The position numbers were made by a program, and so were the translations under genes. Positions 23,158-33,998 of a DNA stretch of 64,000 bases are shown here, in pieces. The stretch comes from Fragilaria crotonensis. Lineage: Eukaryota; Bacillariophyta; Fragilariophyceae; Fragilariales; Fragilariaceae. Each line of letters starts with the position of its first letter. Within the stretch, counting starts at the first letter, position 1. Under the pieces are notes generated by a model. The model had not been told where the DNA came from, searched no databases, and saw only the letters and a program-made list of their open reading frames with translations. The DNA is taken from positions 124,001 through 188,000 of the forward strand of contig JAKSYS010000029.1 in NCBI GenBank assembly GCA_022925895.1, read 5' to 3'.

Positions 23158-25187
23158 GAACCTGGGAAATAACCCAAGAGTGTTGGGCGTGGATGAAGAG
23201 AATGACGGAGGTTTTGGCATGCCACGAGTTCGTACGGAGCGGAGTTTCCTGCCATCTCACTCAATGGCATTGAGGGTTGCCGTGAAGTGCATCCCCTTCG
23301 GGGCGAGAGTTGATGGAGCATCGATTCCAAGAGGCAATGACAAAAGGAAGGGCAAGGGCTGGCGATGACGGTTGTTTGTGTGCAACTCCTGTTCGATGGT
23401 TTAAGGAGGGTTTCGGGCCTCAGTACAGGGTATGTCAGCTCAATTCAATGGATGAGATGTTTCCGAGCCCTGGGATGCGCGACGACCTTTCGGAATTCTT
23501 TCTGATGGACGTCATCCTCAACCGTAGAATTGTCACCCCACGGAATGACGATGACGTCGCTGAACCTGACCCGGACTCTGTTGTCATGGTGCGAGCGTAT
23601 GGTGATGGCGATCTCGTGGATGACGTGGACTTCAAATATCGAACATTGGTCGCCTTCCTCCCCGGTGCTGGCGTCTTTACTGTGCACGTGAGCGTCGTCG
23701 GTCGGAGGTGGGTTGCAACAACGCCCACATCCAGCTTGATGCAAGTTGGTTCCGATTTCAAGAGGATGCTCTGGTGGCTCCCTACAACGGTCGATTTTCG
23801 TTTGGCGTCGGTGGATATGTAAAGCGACTTGCCCAAGAACGGAATTACCATGTCCCCGATGGGCGAGTGTCGATTTGGAGGGTATCGACAAGTATTGTTC
23901 CAAAGCTTCAGAGACGTCTTGTATATTTGGCGAGTCAGTGCTCTGACTCCGAAGGTCCACGCATGGCGCCCGATGTCATTGGTGGCCACAACATTGCTGC
24001 TTGGCCGAACGCAGATCGTGGCCAAGCTTTCAACGAACGACTGGCTTCTGCACTGTCTGCGAGACCTGGTGGAAGGCACTATGCTAAAGGTTGTTTGCAC
24101 CAGCAGATTCCTGGTGACTGCCTTGTCATCGACGGCGTTTCTGCCCCTCATGTTGACATCATTGTTGACATCGCACCGATTGGAACGTACATGAATCGAA
24201 AGTCAGTTGTGATGGTGCGAAACCTCCTCTCCCCCAGAACTGGAGCAGATGTACTGGGGTGACGAGGGCTGGCCCTACTTTGTTGGAGAGCTGCCCCTGA
24301 TCACGATGCACAACTCAGTCATTAGGAGACACGTCCGCGCCGGCCATGCGAGGTCAGACCAGGGTGATGTTGGTGCCATGCATCCGATTGGAACGAGAGT
24401 CATGCTTGATGGCATGACCCTTGCGGAGTATGCTGTCGGGAAGAAGGTTTCCTCGCAGCTATCGAGACGATTTGTACATGCACTTGCACGAATTGGAAGT
24501 GTTGTCTTCCCTGATGTGCTGTCTGTGATTCAGGACACAGAGGGAGACGCCGGTGTAAGACCTGCTCCTGTCATGGCCGGTGATGTCAAGGGCAATCGTG
24601 TTGGAGGCTCCATCGACATGTCAGTTGATCTTGCGAATGCATCGCACTTCGACATCAACGATGCATCCCAAGGGTTCAGTGTCTGGACAGAGGAGATGCC
24701 AGGTGTGGCGGACAACTGGTATTTTGTCATGCCCAACTTACATGGAGTTTCGGTTGACGGCAGGGCTTTCGAGGGTGTTGCCATCAAACTTCGTCACGGC
24801 ACGGCCATCAGCTGGGATGGTCGTTTAATCCGGCATTGTACTTCGCTTTCACGACCTGACGGTGTGGGAACCAATGTTGTGGGTTCCGGGAAAGGATCGC
24901 TCAATCACCTGTATGGCACCTTCACCTGCGCAAAGGAACGCCTTGTAAATGCAGGGCGTAGGAGGGCGAAGATGATGCAAGAGATGGAGGAATTCGCATA
25001 CACCGATGAGGAGCGCTCACGAATTTTAGGCGATGAGCAGGAGCCTTCGGATGAGGACGAGATATTTGCACCGACAATCAAGGATGCTGATCCTGACGAT
25101 GGCCCTGTTCCCAAGGATGGATGCCCGACGACATGGTTGGGATGGTATTGGCGACGAGCGATGCTTGAGAAACGAGACGATGCATGA
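23158..25187 (+). pseudogene. Accessory gene of Plavaka-type element with possible 2OG-Fe(II) dioxygenase-like pattern
   Basis: Coding homology starts near 23158 (NLGNNPRVLGVDEENDGGFG...FLPSHSMALRVAVKCIPFG), continues in the frame at 23310-23822, then in another frame at 23708-24262 (HVDIIVDIAPIGTYMNRKSV), and finally at 24249-25187. Frame changes lie near 23.3, 23.7-23.8 and 24.23 kb; copy 1 reads straight through the last one, so that one is a lesion and not an intron. The last segment holds the most striking block: SHFDINDASQGFSVWTE (residues 132-148 of that frame), MPNLHG, then GVAIKLRHGTAISWDGRLIRH and CTS. H133-x-D135 followed by H183 or H196 is compatible with an HxD...H iron site of the TET/JBP-like dioxygenase kind, which are known partners of some eukaryotic DNA transposons. 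That is a hypothesis from the motif alone. The C-terminus is acidic. Confidence 0.55.
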
Positions 25188-25244
25188 AAACCAGCCTCGA
25201 TGGTGAAATTGCAACAAGGAAGAAGCAGAAAGTCGGGTTCTAAC

Positions 25245-28137
25245 TTAGTCTTGCATGTTATATTCTACGTTTGCAGCTTCGTAGAAGTATGACGGCCATT
25301 TGTCCCTGTCATTTACGACAAGGACATCTCCATTCAAGTCACTGCTGCAAAGAACGAGGCATAAGGCGACCAGTGCGGTTGCACTCACAACATGGAAGTC
25401 TTTTCTGAACGACCACTCGGTGAAGAGAAACGACTCGCGACCGGTTGGTTCGTAACAGCTTTGTACGATTAGGTCAAAAGAGAATCCGTTGTCAGTTTGT
25501 CTTGGAACACAAGCCACTACACGACATGGAAAGTCCTTTTTCACCCCTGTACTAAGTTCAAACTGGATAAGTGCCCAGTCGTACCATGGATATCCCTTGG
25601 CTCTGAAATTGGGATGGCAGCGAATGCATATCATCTTTTCCTTCGTGATGGAATCAGTCTTGTGGTATTCTGTGCAGCACGCGATGCTGCCTTCCCCCTC
25701 GTTCATCAAGGTCGGAGGAGCCATAGTACTGTATGATGAACATCGAAAGATTGTCCTCCAAATGCATGGGTCCTCTTGTTTGCGTGGTGAACTTGACGTC
25801 TCGTACCAAATGATCACCATTTTCGGGATCTCGAAACGACCTGATGCAATACATTGTTCCACGGCCTTCTTCTATTGCGGGATTGTCACCGTCAGTGTTG
25901 ATGCCAACATACGGAGGACGATAAGTGGGAGTGTCAATGCGGTTCTTGTCGACACTCCCAAGAACATTTCTTTCTTGGAACAACCCATGCATGGTATCAA
26001 TAACAATGGTGTCGGCAATTCTGCGCGCACACTGCTGGTCGATGGTGTTCATGTCCTTCTGTGAACGTCGGCCGGGACGTTTTGCATGCGCTTTGTGATG
26101 CTCCTCAGGACGGGACGCATTGTAGCCACGGGGTGCACCAAACACACCGATAAAGCGGACGATGTGCTTGATCTCATGAAATTTTGAAACCTTCCACCCA
26201 TTGCCCTTCAATCGCGGAAGATACTTCACGATGAGGCGCATAAGAGAAGCAATTGCAGCTTCAGCCTTGTCCGCCTCACCAGTTGTATCGTTGACATCCC
26301 AAAATGTGAACTGATCCAGCCAAGCCTCAAAACACAGAAGGCATTCGATTGTTCCCAAAACAGCCTCCATATCTGCGAAGTGTCTCTCGAGGAGATGCCA
26401 TCCTTCAACTTGCATTGTAAGGGCCGCAAGCAGGAAGAGAGTGCCGGACTGTTCAGAACATTCGACCTGGGAGAGGTTTGTGATTCCACGTGAGAAGTCA
26501 GTCCGTGGGAAACTAGATCGTATAGTTTGACGACAGGTCTTGTCAAAGGAAAATGCCATTCCATCAAGCTTTGCCAGTGATTCATTGCTAATCCCTTTCT
26601 TGAACGATTCGAGGCAGTACATGATGATACCATGTTGTATAGTATGCATGACATCAATGACAGCGCACATAAAGATACCATGTGCGTTTTGCCCCATCTG
26701 AATGCGGTTGAAGGCATTATCAACCTTGTAAATCGTGAGTTCCTGAAGGTCGTCGTCGGAGCCGTTGCGACAGATATCATTGATCGTGTCGACATCAAGA
26801 AAAGTGCACTCAACATCTGGATTGTCAAGATCGTCAAAGAGACAGTCGCATGATCGATGATGACGATTCATACTACTGTGATGTCCATTCATGCGGCCAC
26901 AAAGTTGATCCCCTTGCTTGCCATCGTTGATGACAAAGAGCAGAGGACAGACGATATCAACAACAATCCACTTCCCACAAAGTTTCAAAGGAACCTTCTT
27001 CAGTCGACAATCTTTGCCGGCTTGCGCTTCGACCATGCCCCTCATCATGGCATCCATCACTTTGTGAAAATTACGAGTCGTTCTGCAAATTGATTCATGG
27101 CACCTGATCGTCCGCGGTTCAGGTCGGGGACGTAACCCAGGACACGCCATGCACCACTGTCTCTGCGGACCTTCTCCGTGAACAAAGAAGTTGTGAACGA
27201 CACCGGACATATTTCGATGTGACCTTTGCTGTCAATGGCGGTCCCATCGAGGTACAGAATGATCGGAACTAGGAGCTGATTTCTTCCTGGAGTGATCAAT
27301 TGATTGTATAGGTCACGATAGCGCTGACCGCTGTTTGCCTCCCCAAGTTTGCCATCCAATGGATGATACATCGAAGTTGGATCGTCCCGATTGATCACAA
27401 GGTTTTGCGGCAACATAAGTTCATCATCTTGCAGCATCGACAAAAGAGAAACACCAAAGTCAAAACACACAATGTCTTGAGCTGCCTCTTGGTCCTCGAG
27501 TTGTCGAGATCACATGAGGCAATCGTTGATGTGACTGTTCCAGACACCGGTACATCCACCCAATATTTGCCTTCCTTGTTGTAGCTTTGGGGTTGAAGTC
27601 AAAGCCATCTAATTTTGCAATGTACGCCCATTGCAAAATTTTCTGCAACATGTAGTCGGGACATTGGGCATCCTCCAGAATCTTAAGTAGTTCCACAATA
27701 TTTCTGTGTTCGACATCATGTTGCAAATTCAGGATGCTTTGGCGATCGCTGGCTTTCATGCGTTCCATGATTCCATGTAAAACAGAGGGAGAGACATTTT
27801 CTAGACCAGAAATCGATGAGGCAAAGCCATCTAAATGGCCGTACATGTCATCGAGTGCCGATGTGTCGTCACCATCAAAGTCATCGGATGGTGCATCATA
27901 CTGAAATTCTTCATATGGAGCATACAATGGAAATTCGGCATTCATTTCATAGTTCAGGCGTGTGCATTGAACTCCATATGCTTGACGCCGTGTGCTATTA
28001 ATGGCCTCGATACCGGCATCAGTATCCCTTTGTTCCAACATGTAATCCTTGCAGGCAGAACTGTGCCACAAATGCTGTTGTAAACCGCGTTCAGTTCGGA
28101 ACTGCGAGTAGCAGTTCATGTTGTAGCAAACAAACAT
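25245..28137 (-). pseudogene. Plavaka-type (CACTA superfamily) transposase, frameshifted
   Basis: Start at ATG 28137 (MFVCYNMNCYSQF), which opens a C2H2-like finger (C..N..C...F....L..HL..SAC) as in Plavaka/CACTA transposases. The region around 27.6-28.0 kb is acidic. 27057-27470 contains the conserved run LPQNLVINRDDP, GKLGEANSG, PIILYLDGTAIDSKG and WRVLGYVPDL. 25654-27210 contains LKLCGKWIVVDIVCPLLFVI, NDGKQGDQL, and HEIKHIVRFIGVFGAPRGYN followed by a HHKAHAK motif. The tail (25245-25862) carries WALIQFE and FPCRVVACVP blocks. Candidate catalytic acids are the D of YLDGT, the D of INDGKQGD and an E in NASRPEEHHK. Four frames alternate, with changes near 27.5, 27.1-27.2 and 25.7-25.9 kb, and a TGA lies in the expected frame near 27.53 kb. 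It is therefore a damaged but nearly full-length transposase. Confidence 0.75.
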
Positions 28138-28609
28138 TCTCTTAACGAGGAAATGCAGAAGGGATGCTTCTATGTTGGAATCAATGAATATAAAGCATAC
28201 AACAGACGACAACGTAGAGAAAAAATGAGGGAGAATGATGCCTCCTTGTAGTCGTAATACTAGCATTTGACGCTCATCACACAAAGGAAAAATTGGCGCG
28301 TGAGTATAATGAGAAGACGGTGAGTATGTAGTATACGCAGTATAGGACTCACTGCACAAGTCACGATTATGGAAGGAAGAGACGATGGAGAAGAAGAGGA
28401 ATGGAACTGAAACTGCCAAAGTAATATGTGCAACAGGCAGTATTTAGGGAAAAAATGATGTGAAACTCAAATATTTATGTAAAACGTAAAACAGAATGTC
28501 CGAGAATTTGGATCTTCAACCCACGATATGCATTTGCATAATGATGTAGAATATACATATTTTTTATAAAAACTCTGGTCATCACATTATTATGTAATGA
28601 AATATTACA

Positions 28610-29081
28610 TTAAAATGGATAAACCAGAGATTTGCGTTCCCTGATGTCTGGGGCTGGCTTGTTGTTGTCAACAGCAAAACCCTGTGCTCGATAATTTGAG
28701 ATGTCTTCGTTCAAAATTGAAGGTATTTCACGCCCTTCAATCTCATCAGCCTCTCCAGCCACACGACCCCCACCTTCCAGATAGTCTTGTGATGGTATCA
28801 AATAATGATTCAACTGGTCCTTCTTCTTGAACCTTGCAGAAACGGGTCACAGCATGGAGTATCTGACCGTCGTCAAAAACCGCGTGATGCATCATGATAC
28901 AGCTCTGCAGTCGTTTGCAGACGACTTTCTCCTCCTGTCCGATGACAAGGAGGTCATCCAACACATCATTCTTTGATGCATTGGGATATTTAGCACATAC
29001 CACTGCTCGTGGGTGGAGAAACTTCTTGTAGACGGAGATCATGGCTCCGACGCCATGGCGTAGCCGTTTAATTTTGGGCAT
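28610..29081 (-). pseudogene. Small repeated-family protein, frameshifted
   Basis: ATG at 29081 opens MPKIKRLRHGVGAMISVYKK followed by FLHPRAVVCAKYPNASKNDV, a DDLLVIGQEEKVV block, an HHAVFDDGQILHAVTRF block and KVQEEGP. After EGP the frame must change (near 28.80 kb) to continue as LNHYLIPSQDYLEGGG...EIEGREIPSILNEDISNYRA. The block pattern resembles proteins that recur near transposons in diatoms, as far as I recall; no function is known to me. It lies between the Plavaka-type element and the MULE and belongs to neither by position. Confidence 0.45.
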
Positions 29082-29340
29082 GCTAATTTTCTAACATAAA
29101 AATTTATTCGTTTTATAGTACAACATTCAGTCATATCTCAACTTCTATCAATCCAATTAAGCTCATCTTGATAATCTGTATTGTACTCATTCACTATTTT
29201 CGTATTGTACGGAAGTATTCTTCTCTTGAACGAAAGGATCCAAAGTTAGATTTATTTTTAAAAACGACAGTGAATTACGTCGAATTTACTGAATTCAGTG
29301 GGGGTGGTCCAATATCCGCTTGAGTTTGTGTTTCCCGATG

Positions 29341-29349
29341 TTTTTTTAA
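29341..29349. repeat. 9-bp target-site duplication, left
   Basis: TTTTTTTAA directly precedes the left end of the MULE and is repeated exactly at 33876-33884. Nine bp is the Mutator-like target-duplication length. Confidence 0.9.
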
Positions 29350-29886
29350 GGGGAAATTGCTATCGTACCTGTTATCTATTCCAAAAATTGAAAACACCTG
29401 TTATCGGCTATAATATACCCCCTCAAATGACAATAATAGCATGCTAACTTTTACTATATCAAAAACACCTATTATCTTTTTGCCATGTTTTCAATAGCAC
29501 CATTTATGTTTTACACAACTTGCAATATCACCTATTACAATTTGCAATAACACCTGTTTTGATTATGCCAATTTCAACTCCACGCAAATTATCGTACCCC
29601 ATAACGTAGAATGCCAACACATTGACACACTTTCAAAGGTAAGGATCTCACGCATTGCTTAGCATTATCATGTGCTTCTCACTGATGAAATAAGCTGTGT
29701 TATTCCGTTGACAATGCTTGGTGTGATGGTGTGAGGAAGTATCTGGTCATCTTGTGTGCTCTTGGGTACATTCTGGTCGCATTGTCATATGCCTTCAGAT
29801 TTCTCGGGCTTGAGATGGGTCAGTAACAAAAAATCGCTCGTATACAGTGGTGTACAAATGTACAACGACGATCTTTTATGACACCA
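29350..29886 (+). repeat. Left terminal inverted repeat of MULE
   Basis: About 537 bp, AT-rich at the tip with repeated CACCT.TTA words (CACCTGTTATC, CACCTATTATC, CACCTATTAC, CACCTGTTTTG). Ends near CGACGATCTTTT. Such subterminal repeats often serve as transposase binding sites. Confidence 0.9.
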
Positions 29887-29988
29887 ACACAACACAATCT
29901 CATCAGCCATTCATCATCATCAACAGCATCACCCTCTCCCTCCCCCTTCCCTTTTTGACAGTCCCTGACACTGATTTCTTGTCTCATT

Positions 29989-30720
29989 ATGCCACCAAAG
30001 AAGAAGCCAAGAAGAGCAGCAGTTGAGAAGAGCTTTTTTTCCAGGAGACCCAAGGTTCTCTATTCCTCTCTCGGCACATGCAGAAGATGTGCAGGCGCTG
30101 CAGGAGAATAAGTATTTGAGTACAAACCTGTTGGACTACTTGATCCAAAGAGGAGCTCCATCTCCCACACCACCGTTGCTTCCTCCCTCTCAGGATGAAG
30201 ATATATCCGCACCACCATTGTACATTGGTGGATTAGCAACAACTTTCTTCATTGAGAAGGCAAATGAACTGGTGCTCCAATCAACGTCGCGAAAGAGCCT
30301 TGAAATCATTCAAACAAGCCTGAAGAGCTACAAAGCCACCACCCTTGCCAGGGGATCAAAGCTTGTTGTGCCAATGGTTCATAAGTCACATTTCTTTGTC
30401 CTTGTGATTGAGTTGACTGGAAAGCATGGTTGTGAATTCTACAAGGGTATTGAGTGCTACGACTCGATGGATTTTTGCAGTGCACCTACGACAAGGACAC
30501 GAGGTGCAGCAAGTCATATTCGTGCATTTCTTGCTGAATTTCACAAATTCGCGCTTTACTTTGTCTGTGATGATAAGTTTAAGATAGGTCGCCCTCAAAC
30601 TCAGGTCAAGCACTGCCCATGTCCGACTCAAGGTAATCTGATTGATTGTGGCCTCTTTTTCGATTGGTGTGGTTCTGCACATCATCGACAGTATTCCAAT
30701 CACCAATGAAACTTTCAAAC
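29989..30720 (+). pseudogene. Ulp1-like (C48) cysteine protease domain of MULE protein
   Basis: A likely start is ATG 29989, giving the basic MPPKKKPRRAAVEKS, possibly nuclear-targeting. The frame then changes within the seven-T run near 30033-30039 to the long frame that continues SIPLSAHAEDVQALQENKYL and STNLLDYLIQRG. The catalytic pattern of Ulp1/SENP proteases is complete: H in VHKSHFFVLVIE, D in ECYDSMD, Q in CPTQGNL and C in IDCGLF (residues 123, 147, 203 and 209 of the frame opening at 30023). Such enzymes cleave SUMO-like proteins or conjugates in the nucleus; what it would do for a transposon is unknown. At the T5 run just after DCGLF (about 30655-30660) the frame changes again to ...SIGVVLHIIDSIPITNETFK, the expected C-terminal helix. 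So the protease is whole in motif but needs two frame changes. Confidence 0.8.
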
Positions 30721-33235
30721 AAGAACATATGACAAAACTACGTTCTGATTTGGCAACTCACCTTGCCGCTGTTGAAAACTTATCCAAGTATCCACTTCCT
30801 TGCAGTGTCATCAGAGGATGCTTTCCCGCATTGCTCACCATGGACGACACCGATGATGGCAGCATTGTGGTTCTTGGAGTATCAAAAAATGCAGAGGACT
30901 CAGCAAATGCCGAGTCCTCAACTACTGAAGTTGAGGTCATCATGGACGGAAAAGTATCAACAAATGATGTGTCTGCTAATGCTGCAGAGTCATCCGCAGC
31001 CTTCTCATGTAATGTCATTGAGGGTATAGTGGATGGTAATGTAGCAACTAAAGAGTCAGCAGCAAAGGATGCAACACAGTCGCCTGGCATGCTTAAGCTT
31101 CTCATGGAAATGATCTCACCGGCAAGCCGTGCCATGAAGAAGTGTGGAGGCAAGATATTGAGATTTGAGGAAGGAGAGGAGAAGAACGATAAGAACGATA
31201 CTGAAAAGAAGAAGGTTGCTGGCGGTAGCGATATTGTACTAGTGCAAGCCCAGAAGACAGACTCCCAGGGCATGCCAAGTGAAGGTCAGGAACAACAAGG
31301 ATGCCAACCACTACAAGCACCTAACAAAATGAACACCGACGCAAAAGAGCATGTTGAAGATGTTGTATTTTCCAAACTAGTGAAGGAACTCAAAATTGAG
31401 TCCTTCAAAAGCCTTGCTGATGTGACTCCAGTCATGGAGCAATACCAGAAGCAGTCGGGATGTCAGGTTGCGATTCGTCGAAGTGAAGTGGACAAGTTCC
31501 GGGTCTACAAATGCGCTGAGCACGTCAACTGTGTGTTCAAGGTTCATGTTGGGAGGAGACGAATAGATGGCAAGTATGTCATCAAGAAGCAATCTGTGTT
31601 GCGTCACACAACGGTCCGTCGTCCACTCAAAGCAAGTGATGGGCGACAGTGGAAACAGCGGCGCGCTGAAAAAGTTCAGGAATACATTGAAGAGGCTGCA
31701 AAAACGAAGGTTGGAATACCAACTGCCCGAGATGTGATGAAAACGGGATCTCTGAAGGGAGATTCTGTGTCTTACTTTGCTGCCTACCGTGGCCTCCACA
31801 AAGACTCACTAATGTCAAAGCACAGAGCAAAAGAAGGCTACCAGCAAATGATTCCATACCTGCAACAGCTACTGAAAGGCAATGCGGCTTCAGTCATCGA
31901 GGGGAGACAAATGAGGATCATGAATTACTACAGGCTATGGTGATTCCGGGATTTATGGATGGCATCCTTAAGTTTGTACGCCCCGTGATCTCACTCGATG
32001 CGGCGCATATGAAATGTGCAGACCATGTTGGCACTCTTTACATTGCTTCTGTATTGTCAGGAGCTAACGAGGTATATCCGATTGGCTTCCTGCTGTCTTC
32101 TGGAAATGAAGACCGAGAAACATGGACACACTTCCTGACAAAGCTGAAACAGGCTTGCCCTTCTTTGTGTGAAAGGGATGCGACAACTGAGCTGAATCCT
32201 TTCATCTTTATCTCAGATCGTGACAAGGGACTTCAACAAGCCCTGGATGACGTGTTCCCAGACAACACAAACGTGCTGTGTGTCAAGCACATTGAAGCCA
32301 ATGTGAAGCAGAGGTTTGGTGCACAATGTGCGGCATATGTATTTCGGATTGCACGCACATTCTCTACTCGGCAGGAGAAGTTCTTCATTGATCAAGTACG
32401 GAAGCTAAGACCAGCCGCTGCAACCTACATAGAAAGCATTGATGGATTGTGGAAGAATACATCTTGGCTGGATGAGAACATGAGACTTCCGCCTCGGTAT
32501 GGAATCATTACATCAAACACAAGCGAATCTGCCAATAGCATGTTCCTTGCACCTCGCAGCATGCCATGGCTCGCAATCGAGAAGATTATTGACATCATGA
32601 CGAGTCGCATTTCAAGAAATAGAATGAAGTATGTTGACAAGAATCCAGATAATGTTGTTGCTGCTGTCTGGCAAAGGATTAGAGATGAAAGGGATGCTTC
32701 GGCCGGCTTTGATGTGTACGAGTTGGCAAGTGGAGGAGGGCAATATAAGGTAACACCTCAAACACAAGAAATGAGTTCGGGGGATCGTGCAACACACATA
32801 ATTCGGGTAATCGAAAGGTGGTGTACTTGTGGCTTCTGGCAAGATATTGGTATTCCGTGCCGTCACTTCATGGCATGTTTTCGAAAATTGAGAGATAGAA
32901 TGGAATTCACAAGTCTGTTGTCTGAATCACACGATGGCATACCAGACTTTTACAAGTACAAGGCACTGCAGCTTCTTTATGAACCGAACATTGTTCCAGT
33001 TGTGGTAGACACAATTGGTTATGACGGAAAAACAAAGCCTCCTCCACCAAGAATCAAGAGACAACCTGGTAGACCAAAAGTGAAAAGATACCGCAGACGG
33101 AGTGAACTCTCTGACCCATCAAAGTCGCCAATTGTGTGTTCCAAATGTAGAGAGCGTGGACACAATCGCCGAACATGTGGAATGAAACCAAAGGTGGTCC
33201 TTACAGAGGTTGCTGACAACAAACAAGAAGAATAG
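30642..33235 (+). pseudogene. MULE transposase with WRKY-GCM1-like, DDE, SWIM and CCHC zinc domains
   Basis: Frame 30642-31943 begins inside the protease helix, passes through a Ser/Glu-rich linker and reaches a MudrA/FAR1-like DNA-binding block (RVYKCAEHVNCVFKVHVGRR...HTTVR). Frame 31937-33235 holds the catalytic core: D21 in VISLDAAHMK, the ISDRDKG aspartates (94/96) with VKHIEANVKQRF behind them, and E197 in TSNTSESANSMF. Then come a SWIM finger (C296xC298, C308xH310), an AT-hook-like KRQPGRPKVKRYRRR and a CCHC knuckle C401-x2-C404-x4-H409-x4-C414. The two frames overlap near 31.94 kb, and the true crossover is slightly upstream at a GGGG run near 31900, where the second frame reads GETNEDHELLQAMV into the core. 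With that one change the transposase is complete. It would act at the element's ends in the nucleus. Confidence 0.88.
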
Positions 33236-33339
33236 TAGCTCTTAAAGTAGTTCAAGTTGCATGTATATGTGGTGTTGTGGCTGTTGCTCTTGATCATGAA
33301 GAACAGCTACTTCATGATGAGATTGTGTTGTGTCACTTG

Positions 33340-33875
33340 GTGTCCAAAAAAGATCGTCGTTGTACATTTGTACAGCACTGTATACAAGCGATTTTTTGTT
33401 ACTGACCCGTCTCAAGCCCAAGAAATCTGAAGACAAATGGCAATGCGACCAGAATGTACCCAAGAGCACACAAGATGACCACATACTTCCTCACACCAAC
33501 ACGCCAAGCCTTGTCAATGGAATAACACAGCTTATTTCATCAGTGAGAAGCACATGATAATGCTAAGCAATGCATGAGATCCTTACCTTTGAAAGTGTGT
33601 CAATGTGTTGGCATTCTACGTTATGGGGTACGATAATTTGCGTGGAGTTGAAATTGGCATAATCAAAACAGGTGTTATTGCAAGTTGTAATAGGTGATAT
33701 TGCAAGTTGTGTAAAACATAAATGGTGCTATTGAAAACATGGCAAAAAGATAATAGGTGTTTTTGATATAGTAAAAGTTAGCATGCTATTATTGTCATTT
33801 GAGGGGGTATATTATAGCCGATAACAGGTGTTTTCAATTTTTGGAATAGATAACAGGTACGATAGCAATTTCCCC
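33340..33875 (-). repeat. Right terminal inverted repeat of MULE
   Basis: Inverse of 29350-29886, with about 16 differences over about 535 bp by eye. The match begins at TGGTGTCC (about 33340) and runs to AATTTCCCC at 33875. Confidence 0.9.
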
Positions 33876-33884
33876 TTTTTTTAA
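33876..33884. repeat. 9-bp target-site duplication, right
   Basis: TTTTTTTAA, identical to 29341-29349. Confidence 0.9.
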
Positions 33885-33998
33885 TGCCGGTAAAAAGTAT
33901 CCTGAGAGTGAAACACACATATATCTAGAATGATTCGGCAATTAATTTCTCCAAGTCGATTTATTTAGAAAGTTTGGCCGATTCCAAAAGGGGGGAGC

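Larger units (their letters stand above)
23150..28137. mobile_element. Plavaka-type (CACTA-like) DNA transposon, copy 2
   Basis: A convergent two-gene element: an accessory gene on plus (about 23.16-25.19 kb) and a transposase on minus (25245-28137), with 57 bp between their ends. The same pair in the same orientation forms copy 1 at the left edge of the window, which shows it is a repeated unit rather than two host genes. Both genes carry a few frame changes. Terminal inverted repeats and target duplication were not found, so the limits given are only those of the coding parts. Confidence 0.7.
29350..33875 (+). mobile_element. Mutator-like element (MULE) with Ulp1-like protease domain and long TIRs
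   Basis: 4526-bp element beginning GGGGAAATTGCTATCG and ending with its exact inverse. Inverted ends of about 535 bp (29350 to about 29886; about 33340-33875) differ at only about 16 positions by eye (about 97% identical), and both sides carry the 9-bp duplication TTTTTTTAA. Inside, all coding sequence is on plus: a Ulp1/C48-type cysteine protease region (29989 to about 30.72 kb), a low-complexity linker, a WRKY-GCM1-like zinc finger, a MULE DDE transposase, a SWIM finger and a CCHC knuckle (to 33235). Near-identical ends and an exact duplication mean a recent insertion. MULEs with Ulp1 domains are known in plants (Kaonashi/KI type); this one has the protease and transposase apparently in one continuous reading. 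Confidence 0.92.

Noticed and set aside
23435-24151. Minus-strand open frame of 238 codons
   Set aside because: It lies antisense to the Plavaka accessory gene, whose plus-strand homology to copy 1 is clear; the minus protein is Ser/Thr/Arg-rich without domains.
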